Assembly (NCBI GenBank): GCA_947503775.1
Contig: CANNFE010000005.1
Coordinates: forward strand, 62,001-126,000
Source: an uncultured Paracoccaceae bacterium
GTDB taxonomy: Bacteria > Pseudomonadota > Alphaproteobacteria > Rhodobacterales > Rhodobacteraceae
Direction: 5' to 3'
Length of the DNA: 64,000 bases
Positions 1-8,076 of the stretch are shown here, piece after piece. The position numbers were made by a program, and so were the translations under genes. Every line of letters starts with the position of its first letter. Position 1 is the first letter of the stretch. The notes under the pieces are model-generated. The model searched no databases, was not told the DNA's origin, and saw only the letters and a program-made list of their open reading frames with translations.

Positions 1-23
1 ATAACTTAGAATACTATCCCATC

Positions 24-485
24 ATGAAGCCGAATCTTGATGAGATTGACCGCCAAATTCTTCGCGTTCTGCAAAAGGACGCTACGTTAAGCATGGATGC
101 CCTCGCGCAGCGGGTTCATCTGTCACGAAATGCATGCTGGCGGCGGATCAGACGGATGGAGGATGCGGGCATCATCATCGCTCGTGTCGCCCTTCTCGAC
201 CCCGATCAATTCGACCTCGGCCTCTCCGTCTTTGTCCTTGTCCGCACAAATGCGCACGATCCCGCCTGGTTGGAAGACTTTGAGAAAGCCGTTCGGTCCC
301 TGCCCGAGATCGTCGGGGCCCACCGGATGAGCGGCGATCTCGACTATGTCCTGCGGGTGCGTGTCGCCGACGTGAAAAGCTACGATCGTTTCTATCAGCG
401 CCTGATCAAAAGGGTGCCGGTCGCCGATATCTCCGCGAGTTTCGTGATGGATGACATCAAGGACACGACAGAATTGCCGATCTGA
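24..485 (+). CDS. Lrp/AsnC family transcriptional regulator
   Basis: A 153-residue protein of standard Lrp/AsnC length. An N-terminal winged helix-turn-helix (about residues 4-60: LDEIDRQILRVLQ, then SRNACWRRIRRMEDAG) is followed by an effector-binding RAM domain (about 70-145) with the family pattern AHRMSGDLDYVLRV. Members bind DNA as dimers or octamers and usually respond to amino acids. Only 23 bases precede the start, so the promoter and any divergent target gene lie outside the window. The next gene is convergent, so the target cannot be read from this side. The family call is firm and the ligand unknown. Confidence 0.9.
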   Translation: MKPNLDEIDRQILRVLQKDATLSMDALAQRVHLSRNACWRRIRRMEDAGIIIARVALLDPDQFDLGLSVFVLVRTNAHDPAWLEDFEKAVRSLPEIVGAHRMSGDLDYVLRVRVADVKSYDRFYQRLIKRVPVADISASFVMDDIKDTTELPI

Positions 486-529
486 GCAGGCAAGCTGCTG
501 CGTCTTTGCTTCAGCCCCGAGAAGCAAGG

Positions 530-997
530 TCAAAGCTTCGAGGAAATCACGCCCGTCGCAAATCCGCCCATCCGCAGCTCGCCAAAGAGCCGCTGATACT
601 CGATCTTCGGGCAACGATCCTGAATGACCGTCACGCCCTGCCTCTCTGCTCGCGCGGCAGCTTCGGCATGACGCACCCCAATCTGCATCCAGATAACATC
701 CAGCTTTGGCCAACGCGTCAGGGCCTCGTCGACGATCCCAGGGACAGCATCGGATCGGCGGAAGATATCGACCATGTCAATGTCGCCTGGAATGTCACTT
801 AGCGTGCGATAGACCCGCTCTCCCAGCAGATCCTGCCCGGCCAGACCAGGATTGACCGGGACCACGCGATATCCCTTCAAAGCAAGATACCGCGCCACAT
901 AATAGCTTGGACGCACCGGGTTCGCTGAAACGCCGACAACCGCGATCGTGCGAACCCGTTTCAGAACGTCCAGCAAAAGCGCGTCCGAATACTCCAT
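530..997 (-). CDS. CoA-binding domain protein (YccU-like)
   Basis: A 155-residue protein that is one CoA-binding Rossmann domain. The nucleotide loop VVGVSANPVRPS lies at about residues 20-31, and later come YRVVPVNPG and the conserved IGVRHAEAA segment. It resembles the N-terminal part of succinyl-CoA synthetase alpha subunits but has no ligase domain. This is the stand-alone YccU family, whose physiological role is not established. The YHS-domain gene lies 37 bases upstream on the same strand, so the two may be co-transcribed. The family call is secure and the function unknown. Confidence 0.85.
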   Translation of the reverse strand: MEYSDALLLDVLKRVRTIAVVGVSANPVRPSYYVARYLALKGYRVVPVNPGLAGQDLLGERVYRTLSDIPGDIDMVDIFRRSDAVPGIVDEALTRWPKLDVIWMQIGVRHAEAAARAERQGVTVIQDRCPKIEYQRLFGELRMGGFATGVISSKL

Positions 998-1034
998 GTC
1001 TCATTGGTAGATCAGACTCGCCCGGCGCAAAAGC

Positions 1035-1493
1035 TCAGCTCGAAAGAACACGCGGCCAGTTCGCATTGCCTCGCGCGATATTGCCCGGAATATCGCGCGA
1101 CCAGCGTCGCTGGATCCGGCGCGAGAAATTGAGGTAGAGCTTACCCTCCTCGATATGCCAGGCCTCTGGCACGGTCGAAGCAGTATAACCTTCCGCAACC
1201 GCCCAGGCGCAATATCCGCCATATTGCGGCGCGAACTTGTCCGGGTTCATTTCAAAGATACCCTGCGCTTCGGCGCTGGCAAACCGCCAGATGGCACCCT
1301 GCCAGTCGAGCGAATGCGCCTCGAGGCCCGGGATGGGCTCACCGGCAGCGAAGTAGGACGTGGGATCGGTACCATCGATGGCGATACCGTCCTCCTTGTA
1401 GAACCGCGATTGGCCTGCGAAGGCGGGCCCGGTCAAGCTGAGGACAGCAGGAGCGGCGAGCAGGGCAGTCAGAGTCTGGCGACGTGTCAACAT
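1035..1493 (-). CDS. YHS domain-containing exported protein
   Basis: A 152-residue protein with an N-terminal export signal (residues 1-26). A twin-arginine pair (LTRRQTLTALL) and AFA cleavage site suggest Tat or Sec export to the periplasm. The mature part carries a YHS-type domain with the family signature YGGYCAWAVAEG at about 91-102, following the KFAPQ motif. Such proteins are common in proteobacteria; a metal-related role has been proposed for YHS domains but is not shown here. The CoA-binding protein follows on the same strand. The domain call is good and the function inferred only from family. Confidence 0.82.
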   Translation of the reverse strand: MLTRRQTLTALLAAPAVLSLTGPAFAGQSRFYKEDGIAIDGTDPTSYFAAGEPIPGLEAHSLDWQGAIWRFASAEAQGIFEMNPDKFAPQYGGYCAWAVAEGYTASTVPEAWHIEEGKLYLNFSRRIQRRWSRDIPGNIARGNANWPRVLSS

Positions 1494-1607
1494 GGGCTGA
1501 GCTCTTCTTTCTAACGAAAAATAGCATCTCTCTGCCCGCTTACATGCATCTCGAACGCCTGTCGGGAAACCCGCCTCCGCAGCTCGTGATCGCCTGTGTG
1601 AAATGTT

Positions 1608-2147
1608 TCAATCCTCCGTCAGCCGCCGCCCAAAAGGCTTTTCCGGCGGCACTTTGAAAGACGGCGCAAGATCTTCAAAAAGATCCACCGTCTGCGTATC
1701 CCCGCTTGCAAGGCCATAACGGCGCATCCAGGGACGCGGCTCGGCCAAAGCGCCTGCAGCCTGCCAGCGAAAATAGCCAAGCGCTCCGACCGCCGGGATC
1801 GGCTCGACCGCTACCGGATCCTCCAGGACAAGACCGACCGGCCCGCCAAACCATGGGCTCTCGCTCTCCTTTATGAAGTCGACAACGCAGACGGTTCCGA
1901 TAATCGCGCCGCGGATCAAATCATCGGGCCGCGGTGTGACGACGCCCAGCTGCGCCATCTTCCAGGCGCTCCAGCTATACTCTACCTGCCGCATGCCCGT
2001 TGCCGCATGAATACAGATTCTCCGGCAATCCATCCCGCCGGATCGGACCGCACCTTCGGTCCTATTTTCGATCACCTTGTTACCATGGAGGATCGCCCAA
2101 GCCGAAGGCTGTCGCACCGACAGGGCCAGCTCGGGCAAATCCCGCAT
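1608..2147 (-). CDS. ASCH domain-containing protein
   Basis: A 179-residue protein. The N-terminus reads ALSVRQPSAWAILHGNKVIE followed by NRT, which is the ASCH-domain signature (an RQPWA-like strand, then a G-K-x-IENRT segment); ASCH folds are PUA-like and bind RNA or modified nucleotides. The core ends with a strand around GTVCVVDF, and a longer C-terminal extension follows. It starts one base inside the stop of the zinc-ribbon gene (TGATG overlap), so translation is probably coupled. The domain is confident; substrate and role are not known. Confidence 0.75.
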   Translation of the reverse strand: MRDLPELALSVRQPSAWAILHGNKVIENRTEGAVRSGGMDCRRICIHAATGMRQVEYSWSAWKMAQLGVVTPRPDDLIRGAIIGTVCVVDFIKESESPWFGGPVGLVLEDPVAVEPIPAVGALGYFRWQAAGALAEPRPWMRRYGLASGDTQTVDLFEDLAPSFKVPPEKPFGRRLTED

Positions 2148-2452
2148 CAGTCGAAGATATCTTCGATCAGATCAAATGCCTCCGACAGAATCTTCCGCTT
2201 GAGGCTCTTCTTGCGCTTTTTCGGGCGCGGCCTGTCGTCATAGCGCGACCGCCGCGAGGCCGGGTGGGCGGGTGTCGCCGCAGGCGCAGTCGCCCGCTTG
2301 GCCGGCTTGGCCTTGCGGGACGGGATCATCTTCATCTCGTGAAGCGGCGCGCCGCAGGACGAGCAGGCAAGCTCATGGCGGTCGCGGCCCGTCAGGACCA
2401 AAGCCGCGCGCGTTCCGCAGTAGCAGCAAGTTGCAATCTTCTGTCCGGCCAT
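2147..2452 (-). CDS. Small zinc-ribbon protein with basic tail
   Basis: A 101-residue protein when started at the ATG; a GTG one codon upstream is also possible. The N-terminal half has two CxxC knuckles (C9-C12 and C29-C32) forming a zinc ribbon. The second half is a lysine/arginine/proline-rich, probably disordered linker (PKKRKKSLKRK) ending in an acidic helix EAFDLIEDIFD. It overlaps both neighbours by one base (TGATG junctions), placing it in an operon with rlmB and the ASCH gene. The composition suggests an RNA- or ribosome-associated role, which is inference; no named family was recognised. Confidence 0.7.
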   Translation of the reverse strand: MAGQKIATCCYCGTRAALVLTGRDRHELACSSCGAPLHEMKMIPSRKAKPAKRATAPAATPAHPASRRSRYDDRPRPKKRKKSLKRKILSEAFDLIEDIFD

Positions 2453-3234
2453 CACACCTCTCCGCCTCGTCTGACCTCATATAAGCCGACCGCGGCCGCA
2501 TTTGAGACGTTGAGCGATCCAAATGTCCCAAGCGCATCGATCCTGACCAAAAGATCACAGGTCTGCCGCGTGCGCTCGCGCAGACCCGGCCCCTCCGCCC
2601 CCAGAACCAGACCGATCGGCCGATTTCGCCTTTTAGCCATCGCCCCGGCCAGACTGACCTCCGCCTCCCCGTCGAGACCCAGCATTACGAATCCCATTTG
2701 TTGCAGATGCCCCATCGTGTCGGCCAGATTGCGCACCCGCAAATAAGGCTGCCGCTCCAAAGCGCCGCTGGCCGTCTTGGCAAGCGCACCCGTCTCAGGC
2801 GCCGCATGACGTTGCACGCCGATCACCGCCGCCGCTCCGAACACTTCAGCCGAGCGCAGGATCGCGCCGACATTATGCGGATCGCTCACCCGGTCGAGCA
2901 AAACAACCAGGGGCGGCTCCCCCGTCATCACCACGTCGTCAAGCGACCCCCAATCAAGCGGCTTGACCTCCAAAGCCGCCCCTTGATGGACAGACCCGGG
3001 ATCAAGAGGCGCCGCAAACCGCCGCGGATCGCTGATCTCTGGCTCCAGCCCGCCTGCAGCCACAGCCTCCCCCAACCGGGCCTCTGCATTTCTCGTAAGC
3101 ACCAGCCGCAGCTTCTGCCGGGCGGGGTTCATCAGCGCATCGCGGACCGCATGCAGCCCGAAAAGCCACAGCGTTTCGGACGCAGCCGCGCGCTTGCCGC
3201 GTTCCTTTTCGACCACCCAGCTTGGCTTCTTCAT
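2452..3234 (-). CDS. rlmB: 23S rRNA 2'-O-ribose methyltransferase (TrmH/RlmB family)
   Basis: A 260-residue SPOUT methyltransferase. An N-terminal substrate-binding domain (LWLFGLHAVRDALMNPARQK) precedes the SPOUT catalytic domain, which carries the three TrmH-family motifs: the LDRVSDPHNVGAILRSAE loop, GLVLGAEGPGLRE, and the C-terminal knot SLNVSNAAAVGLYEV that binds S-adenosylmethionine. RlmB 2'-O-methylates a guanosine in 23S rRNA. The chosen start has GGAG six bases upstream; an in-frame ATG four codons earlier (3246) is the alternative. It heads the operon with the zinc-ribbon and ASCH genes and is divergent from tRNA-Tyr. Confidence 0.9.
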   Translation of the reverse strand: MKKPSWVVEKERGKRAAASETLWLFGLHAVRDALMNPARQKLRLVLTRNAEARLGEAVAAGGLEPEISDPRRFAAPLDPGSVHQGAALEVKPLDWGSLDDVVMTGEPPLVVLLDRVSDPHNVGAILRSAEVFGAAAVIGVQRHAAPETGALAKTASGALERQPYLRVRNLADTMGHLQQMGFVMLGLDGEAEVSLAGAMAKRRNRPIGLVLGAEGPGLRERTRQTCDLLVRIDALGTFGSLNVSNAAAVGLYEVRRGGEV

Positions 3235-3309
3235 TGACCGCTCCATCCGCCTCAGGTCGCCGTGCTATCCGATCCGGCCCCGGCCTGCCAGCCAGCTGCG
3301 TTTTCGCAG

Positions 3310-3338
3310 TTGACGGCCCCCGCAGTCCTTCGCTATCT
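3310..3338 (+). promoter_or_regulatory. Sigma-70 type promoter of tRNA-Tyr
   Basis: TTGACG (3310-3315) is followed by a 17-base spacer and CTATCT (3333-3338). It lies 32 bases upstream of the mature 5' end of tRNA-Tyr, on the same strand. No other gene on this strand would need it. Confidence 0.55.
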
Positions 3339-3370
3339 CCCGCTGGCGCTGACTTCGATGTCAGCGCAGT

Positions 3371-3454
3371 GGGCGACAGGCCGCAAGGTGTGGCAGGGGA
3401 CTGTAACTCCCTCGCGGAGACGCACGCCTGGTTCGATTCCAGGGTCGCCCACCA
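3371..3454 (+). tRNA. tRNA-Tyr (GUA)
   Basis: An 84-nt gene with encoded CCA. The acceptor stem GGGCGAC pairs with GTCGCCC (3444-3450), followed by discriminator A and CCA. D-stem GCC/GGC, anticodon arm with loop CTGTAAC giving anticodon GTA, a long variable arm (GCG-GAGA-CGC) typical of bacterial class II tRNA-Tyr, and T-arm CCTGG-TTCGATT-CCAGG all fold. It reads tyrosine UAU/UAC codons. Confidence 0.96.
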
Positions 3455-3456
3455 AA

Positions 3457-3476
3457 CGCCTTCCGCAAAGAAGGCG
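3457..3476 (+). terminator. Hairpin after tRNA-Tyr
   Basis: CGCCTTC-CGCAAA-GAAGGCG forms a perfect 7-bp stem directly after the tRNA CCA and is followed by a T-containing stretch. A second small stem, CGCTTC-AAA-GAAGCG, lies at 3513-3527. Either or both could terminate the tRNA transcript. Confidence 0.45.
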
Positions 3477-3597
3477 CTTCCTGTCTTGAAGCATCACCGA
3501 CAGAGCGGCAGCCGCTTCAAAGAAGCGACGAAAGTGGACATCTGTTGATCTGACCCAAAGCCTCTCGAAACCGAGAAGCTGCCCCGTGAGCCCCCTC

Positions 3598-4686
3598 TCA
3601 CATCCGGACAACCACACTCTCGGTCGCGGATTTCTGCGCGGCAAGGCCCATCGCGACGGCAGCGGCGCCATCGGTCAGCGTCACCTCGACCTGGCCCTTG
3701 CCGCGCACCACCTCGAGAAACCTCTGGTGCTGGAAAAACGTCGATCCGTTGTGGTCTCCGGCGGCCAGGAGATCGGGGTTGATCGGCAAAAGCTCGCGAA
3801 CCGGGCCCATTGGGCTGCGCGGCGATGTCACCAGTTCCGGCACGGGAGGATCACCGAGCTTTGCAGGCCAGAAGCGGCCCGGGCCGGGAACTCGCGCCTC
3901 GATCTTTCCTGCGGCGCCGACCGCCATGATCTCTTCCTGAAAGCGGGAGCCTTCGGCGAACATGCACAGCTCCAGCACCGCGCGGGCCCCGCTATCGAAA
4001 TCGACGATCACATAGGCATTGTCCCAGACATCCGGCGTCCGGCCGTCAAACTCCTCTGTCAGATGGTTCACGTCCTGCCCGCCACTGGCCATGATCCGCA
4101 CGGGTTCCGCCTTGAGAACAAGGCGCATCAGATCGAAGAAGTGACAGCATTTCTCGACCAGCGTTCCGCCGGTATTGGCGTTGAACCTGTTCCAGTCGCC
4201 GACTTTCGGCAGAAACGGGAACCGGTGCTCGCGGATCGTCAGCATACGAATGCCGCCTGTGACCTCATCGGCCCGTTCGATCAGAGCTGCGACCGGTGGC
4301 ATGTATCGATATTCCATCGCGACCCAGACAGGTGCGCCGTAGCTTTTGGCAAATGCATCGATCTCGTCTGCGTTTTCTGGATGCGTATAAAGCGGTTTTT
4401 CCACAAGGATCGGCACATCGCGATGCCGCGCGATCTGCTGCAACTGCCCGACATGAAGATGGTTCGGGCTGACGATCACAAAGGCATCGAGGCTTTGATC
4501 CTGAATGATCTCGTCCAGCGAGGATGCGGGCGTCGCTCCTCCGGCCAGCGATGCGGCCGCGGCTGAGAGGTCCGCGACTGGATCATAGGTCCGCGCAATC
4601 TCTGCCCCATCGAGCAATGCGACATTGCGCACATGCTCCTGACCCATCATCCCGCACCCGATGAGCCCGTATTTCTTCGATGTCAT
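3598..4686 (-). CDS. Gfo/Idh/MocA family protein; candidate NAD-dependent sulfoquinovosidase
   Basis: A 362-residue two-domain protein. The N-terminal Rossmann fold has GLIGCGMMGQEH (residues 7-18) and the conserved EKP at 96-98; the C-terminal alpha/beta domain has the GGTLVEKCCHFFDLM segment at about 173-187 with a candidate active-site His182. Family members are NAD(P)-dependent sugar oxidoreductases, and the GH188 branch comprises NAD+-dependent sulfoquinovosidases reported in Roseobacter-group SQ clusters without a classical GH31 SQase. Its position beside an LLM monooxygenase, aldo/keto reductase and flavin reductase favours that branch; substrate is inference. It starts immediately after the stop of the GntR gene with no gap. 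Confidence 0.72.
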   Translation of the reverse strand: MTSKKYGLIGCGMMGQEHVRNVALLDGAEIARTYDPVADLSAAAASLAGGATPASSLDEIIQDQSLDAFVIVSPNHLHVGQLQQIARHRDVPILVEKPLYTHPENADEIDAFAKSYGAPVWVAMEYRYMPPVAALIERADEVTGGIRMLTIREHRFPFLPKVGDWNRFNANTGGTLVEKCCHFFDLMRLVLKAEPVRIMASGGQDVNHLTEEFDGRTPDVWDNAYVIVDFDSGARAVLELCMFAEGSRFQEEIMAVGAAGKIEARVPGPGRFWPAKLGDPPVPELVTSPRSPMGPVRELLPINPDLLAAGDHNGSTFFQHQRFLEVVRGKGQVEVTLTDGAAAVAMGLAAQKSATESVVVRM

Positions 4687-5361
4687 CTATATCCCCTGAC
4701 TGTCGCGGGCGATGTACCGGGCCTTCTCCGGATCGAACCACGTCTCACTGACTTCCACCAATTCACCTGTCGCCGCCCAGGCCTGTCGCGCGACATGGCC
4801 GGACACGTCATCCGCCGCCATCGAAAAACTCGCCGGCACCCAATCCGGAACACGTGCCATGCTGACGCGATCCTCGACCCGTTCGATCACGAGCCCGAAC
4901 GCCTCCGCGTAATGCCGGTAGAGCGCTTCGGGCAATGGCGTCTCGAGCGGCTCTGCGCAAGCGGCATCGAGGTGGATTTCCTCAAGGGCAACGGCGTTTC
5001 CGTCGAGATAGCGAAGCCGTCGGATCCGGTGGGATCTTTCGAAAGGCCCGTTCTGCACCTTGACCGAAAGGGTCTCCGCCGTTGGCAGACCTCCTCCGTC
5101 AGGCAGTTCGAGCCTCAGAAAACTGTAGATCCCCGTCGCGGCCCGCGCCCGGACGTAGTTGCCGGATCCATGCCGCCGCTCCAGAAGTCCGCGCTCTTCA
5201 AGCTCGGACAGCGCCTTGCGCAGCGTACCGATCGAGATCCCCTCCTGCACTGCCATGTCCCGTTCGGGCGGCAACCGGGTTCCATCGGCCAACCGACCTG
5301 CGGCAATCTCGCGGGTCAGTCGCTCGCTGATTTGAAGATAAAGCGGAAGACTCTGGCTCAC
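4687..5361 (-). CDS. GntR/HutC family transcriptional regulator (UTRA domain)
   Basis: A 224-residue regulator from a GTG start. An N-terminal winged HTH (PLYLQISERLTREIAAG, then the PPERDMAVQEGISIGTLRKA recognition region) is followed by a UTRA ligand-binding domain. The reading frame stays open upstream to 5457, but the upstream candidates (a TTG, and an ATG at 5442) lack a ribosome site and add a non-family extension, so GTG 5361 was preferred. It is divergent from the monooxygenase gene and directly upstream of the MocA-family gene, so it probably controls both arms of the cluster. UTRA domains usually bind sugars or amines; the ligand here is unproven. Confidence 0.85.
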   Translation of the reverse strand: MSQSLPLYLQISERLTREIAAGRLADGTRLPPERDMAVQEGISIGTLRKALSELEERGLLERRHGSGNYVRARAATGIYSFLRLELPDGGGLPTAETLSVKVQNGPFERSHRIRRLRYLDGNAVALEEIHLDAACAEPLETPLPEALYRHYAEAFGLVIERVEDRVSMARVPDWVPASFSMAADDVSGHVARQAWAATGELVEVSETWFDPEKARYIARDSQGI

Positions 5362-5380
5362 ATCGTCTATCGAGTTGAGA

Positions 5381-5397
5381 ATTGATATATGATTGAT
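5381..5397. promoter_or_regulatory. Possible GntR operator (ATTGAT direct repeat)
   Basis: Two ATTGAT copies (5381-5386 and 5392-5397) separated by ATATG lie in the short divergent space between the GntR gene and the monooxygenase gene. The tract is AT-rich against a GC-rich background. Position supports a regulatory role; no consensus was matched. Confidence 0.3.
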
Positions 5398-5456
5398 GCA
5401 CCTTTTGAAGCCTGATACGCAAGAGCCAAGAGGCAAGGCCATCAGGGGAATGGGCA

Positions 5457-6614
5457 ATGACGATAGTGCCGGTCAAAAGCGCGGATCTGCAGGCGGCAGA
5501 AGTGTCGTGGTTCTCGGCGCTTTGCTCTGACGACTATCAGTTCCTTGGCGTGCCGGACGGGGACCTGCGATCAAGCTGGGCCCATTGTCAAGACATCCTT
5601 CTTGAGGCGGAAATGCAGGGGTTTCGCAACATCCTCTGCCCGTCCTCTTACCAGGTCGGTCAGGACACGCTGTCTTTCGTGGCCGGATGCGCCCCCCTGA
5701 CATCGAAAATCAACATGCTGGCTGCGATCCGCTGCGGCGAGATGCAGCCCATCATGCTGGCCAGAACCGTCGCGACGCTGGATCACATGCTAGAAGGACG
5801 CCTGACCCTCAACGTGATTTCGTCCGACTTCCCCGGCGAAGTGGCCGAAAGCAGTTACCGCTACAAACGCTCTAAGGAAGTCGTCGAGATCCTCAAACAA
5901 GCGTGGACGCAGGACGAGATAAACCACGACGGAGAGGTCTATCAGTTCAAGAACGTCCCCACCGATCCCGCCCGCACATACCAGCAGAACGGCGGGCCGC
6001 TCCTGTACTTTGGCGGCTACTCTCCCGCGGCGCTCGATCTGTGCGCGCAGCATTGCGACGTCTACCTCATGTGGCCCGAACCAAAGGACCAGATCGCGCA
6101 GCGGATGAAGGATGTGGCCGAGCGCGCTGAAAGCTACGGGCGCACGCTGGATTACGGTCTCAGGGTTCACATGATCGTTCGCGACACCGAAGCCGAGGCA
6201 AAGGACTATGCCGAGTATCTGGTCTCGAAACTCGACGACGACTACGGAAAGCTGATCCGCGATCGGGCGCACGATTCCATCTCGCTCGGCGTCGCGCATC
6301 AAGCCAAGGCGCGGGAACTAGCCGACAAGTTTGGCTATGTCGAATCTCATCTCTGGACCGGGATCGGGCGCGCCAGGTCGGGGTGTGGCGCGGCGTTGGT
6401 CGGGTCTGCTGATCAGGTGCTGTCCAAGATCGAAGAGTACAAGAAGATGGGCATTCGCGCCTTTATCTTCTCGGGCTATCCTCACATAGAAGAGTGTCGG
6501 CATTTCGGACGGCTCGTCATGCCAGAGCTGGAGACCTGCTCGCTGCCTCATATCTATGACCGCGTGCCCGCCGGCACACCGGCCACCCCTCTCGGAACTG
6601 GAGAAAGAAGATGA
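5457..6614 (+). CDS. LLM-class FMNH2-dependent monooxygenase (SmoC/SsuD-like)
   Basis: A 385-residue flavin monooxygenase of the bacterial-luciferase/alkanesulfonate monooxygenase family. It has the N-terminal WFSALCSDDYQFLGVPDGD, the barrel segment GRLTLNVISSDFPGE, and a C-terminal LWTGIGRARSGCGAALVG region before the last helices. Such enzymes use FMNH2 and O2 to cleave C-S bonds in organosulfonates, releasing sulfite and an aldehyde. Next to an aldo/keto reductase and a flavin reductase it fits sulfoquinovose monooxygenase, which yields 6-oxo-glucose and sulfite. An AGGGGA ribosome site precedes the ATG. Other sulfonate substrates remain possible. Confidence 0.82.
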   Translation: MTIVPVKSADLQAAEVSWFSALCSDDYQFLGVPDGDLRSSWAHCQDILLEAEMQGFRNILCPSSYQVGQDTLSFVAGCAPLTSKINMLAAIRCGEMQPIMLARTVATLDHMLEGRLTLNVISSDFPGEVAESSYRYKRSKEVVEILKQAWTQDEINHDGEVYQFKNVPTDPARTYQQNGGPLLYFGGYSPAALDLCAQHCDVYLMWPEPKDQIAQRMKDVAERAESYGRTLDYGLRVHMIVRDTEAEAKDYAEYLVSKLDDDYGKLIRDRAHDSISLGVAHQAKARELADKFGYVESHLWTGIGRARSGCGAALVGSADQVLSKIEEYKKMGIRAFIFSGYPHIEECRHFGRLVMPELETCSLPHIYDRVPAGTPATPLGTGERR

Positions 6615-7510
6615 TAGACCGCGTGGATCTGGGAGACGGGCTGGAGCTGAGCCGTATCGTCTACGGGATGTGGCGCTTGGGCGATGACGCCGACACCTCG
6701 CCTAGCCATGTTCAGGCAAAGATCGAAGCGTGCCTCGAGCAGGGGATCACGACCCTCGATCAGGCGGATATCTACGGCGGCTACACGGCCGAGGCGCTCC
6801 TCGGGGACTGCTTCAAGGCCGCGCCGTCCCTTCGCGATCAATGCGAGATCATCACGAAATGCGATATCGTCGCACCGATGGGGCGCTATGCCTCTGCCCG
6901 CGTCAAATATTACGACACCTCTCGCGATCATATCCTGTCATCGGTCGAAACCTCCCTCAAGGAGATGGCGATCGACACGATAGATCTTCTTTTGATCCAC
7001 CGTCCTGATCCGTTGATGGATCACGAGGAAACGGGCAGCGCGCTTGACGAGGTCGTCTCGTCCGGCAAGGTCCGCGCGGTTGGCGTGTCCAACTTTCGTC
7101 CGTGGGACTGGACGCTTCTGCAATCGGCAATGACGACAAAGCTGAAAACCAATCAGATCGAAATCAGCCTCAAGGAGCATATGCCTTTCGTGAACGGCGA
7201 TCTGGCGTTCCTGCAAGAACGCGGCATCCCTGCGATGGCCTGGTCCCCGCTGGGCGGCGGAGATCTCGTCGGATCGAATGCCGAAGCGGCTCTGAGAACT
7301 ACGATGGCGACGCTGGCCCAGAACAACTCCGTCGACAGCGCAGCGATTGCGATCGCCTGGCTGCTTCGCCACCCGGCGCAGATCATGCCGGTGATGGGCA
7401 CGAATAACCTAGACCGCATCCGCGCCTTTTCGGATGCGCTGAACGTCGAGATGGACCGCGAAGCCTGGTACGAGCTCTATACCGCCGCCTTGGGACGTGA
7501 AGTCGCTTGA
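6611..7510 (+). CDS. Aldo/keto reductase (SmoB-like candidate)
   Basis: A 299-residue AKR-fold NADPH-dependent reductase. The catalytic tetrad is visible: Asp50 and Tyr55 (LDQADIYGG), Lys83 (IITKCDI) and His130 (LLLIHRPDP). The C-terminal WSPLGGGD and PVMGTNNLDRI segments bind the cofactor; the layout resembles YdhF-type reductases. It overlaps the monooxygenase stop by four bases (ATGA), so it is translationally coupled. In the sulfo-SMO scheme this enzyme reduces the 6-oxo-glucose made by the monooxygenase to glucose. Fold and catalytic residues are seen; the substrate is inferred from context. Confidence 0.85.
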   Translation: MIDRVDLGDGLELSRIVYGMWRLGDDADTSPSHVQAKIEACLEQGITTLDQADIYGGYTAEALLGDCFKAAPSLRDQCEIITKCDIVAPMGRYASARVKYYDTSRDHILSSVETSLKEMAIDTIDLLLIHRPDPLMDHEETGSALDEVVSSGKVRAVGVSNFRPWDWTLLQSAMTTKLKTNQIEISLKEHMPFVNGDLAFLQERGIPAMAWSPLGGGDLVGSNAEAALRTTMATLAQNNSVDSAAIAIAWLLRHPAQIMPVMGTNNLDRIRAFSDALNVEMDREAWYELYTAALGREVA

Positions 7511-8010
7511 GCAAGCCGGGCACCGATCCGGGCTTTCGCCCCGAAGATAACCTCAGAGGGTTCCGGGACGCGCTCGGCCGTTTTGCGACGGGTGTCACCG
7601 TGGTGACAACGACAAGCGAGGAAGGCCCGGTCGGGATCGTCGCCAACAGTTTTGCGAGCGTGTCGCTGAACCCGCCTCTTGTGCTCTGGTCCCCGGACAA
7701 GGCTTCGCGGCGCTTTAGCTATTTCGACAAGGCGCCGCATTTCGCCATCCACGTTCTGGACGCGCACCAACAGCAGATCTGCAACGGGTTTACAAAAGAT
7801 CGACACGCCTTCGACGGGCTCGACTGGGAGACCGGGTTCGGGGACATTCCCCTGATCTCCGGATGTTTGGCTCGGTTCGAATGTGAACTGGACGTCACGC
7901 ATGATGCGGGTGATCATCTCATTATCGTCGGACGGGTTCGGAAGGTCAGCCATAGGGACGGCCTGCCACTGCTCTTTCAGGCGGGACGGTTCGTCAGCCT
8001 CAAGGGCTGA
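7507..8010 (+). CDS. Flavin reductase family protein (SmoA-like)
   Basis: A 167-residue FMN-binding split-barrel flavin reductase. The family core is seen as GVTVVTT, then GIVANSFASVSLNPPLVLW, and a C-terminal SHRDGLPLLFQAGRFVSL. It would use NAD(P)H to supply FMNH2 to the LLM monooxygenase encoded two genes upstream. The start is TTG inside the aldo/keto reductase stop (TTGA overlap), continuing the tightly coupled three-gene set. The function is well supported by the two-component monooxygenase arrangement. Confidence 0.87.
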   Translation: MSKPGTDPGFRPEDNLRGFRDALGRFATGVTVVTTTSEEGPVGIVANSFASVSLNPPLVLWSPDKASRRFSYFDKAPHFAIHVLDAHQQQICNGFTKDRHAFDGLDWETGFGDIPLISGCLARFECELDVTHDAGDHLIIVGRVRKVSHRDGLPLLFQAGRFVSLKG

Positions 8011-8076
8011 AACAGGGACCGGGCCGGAAGGCTCGGGCGAAAAAGGCCCCTCAACGGGCTGAAGGGAGGAGCCGCC

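Noticed and set aside
3333-3671. 112-residue open frame on the minus strand containing GDPGIEPGVRLREGV
   Set aside because: It is the antisense translation of tRNA-Tyr, a well-known false ORF type.
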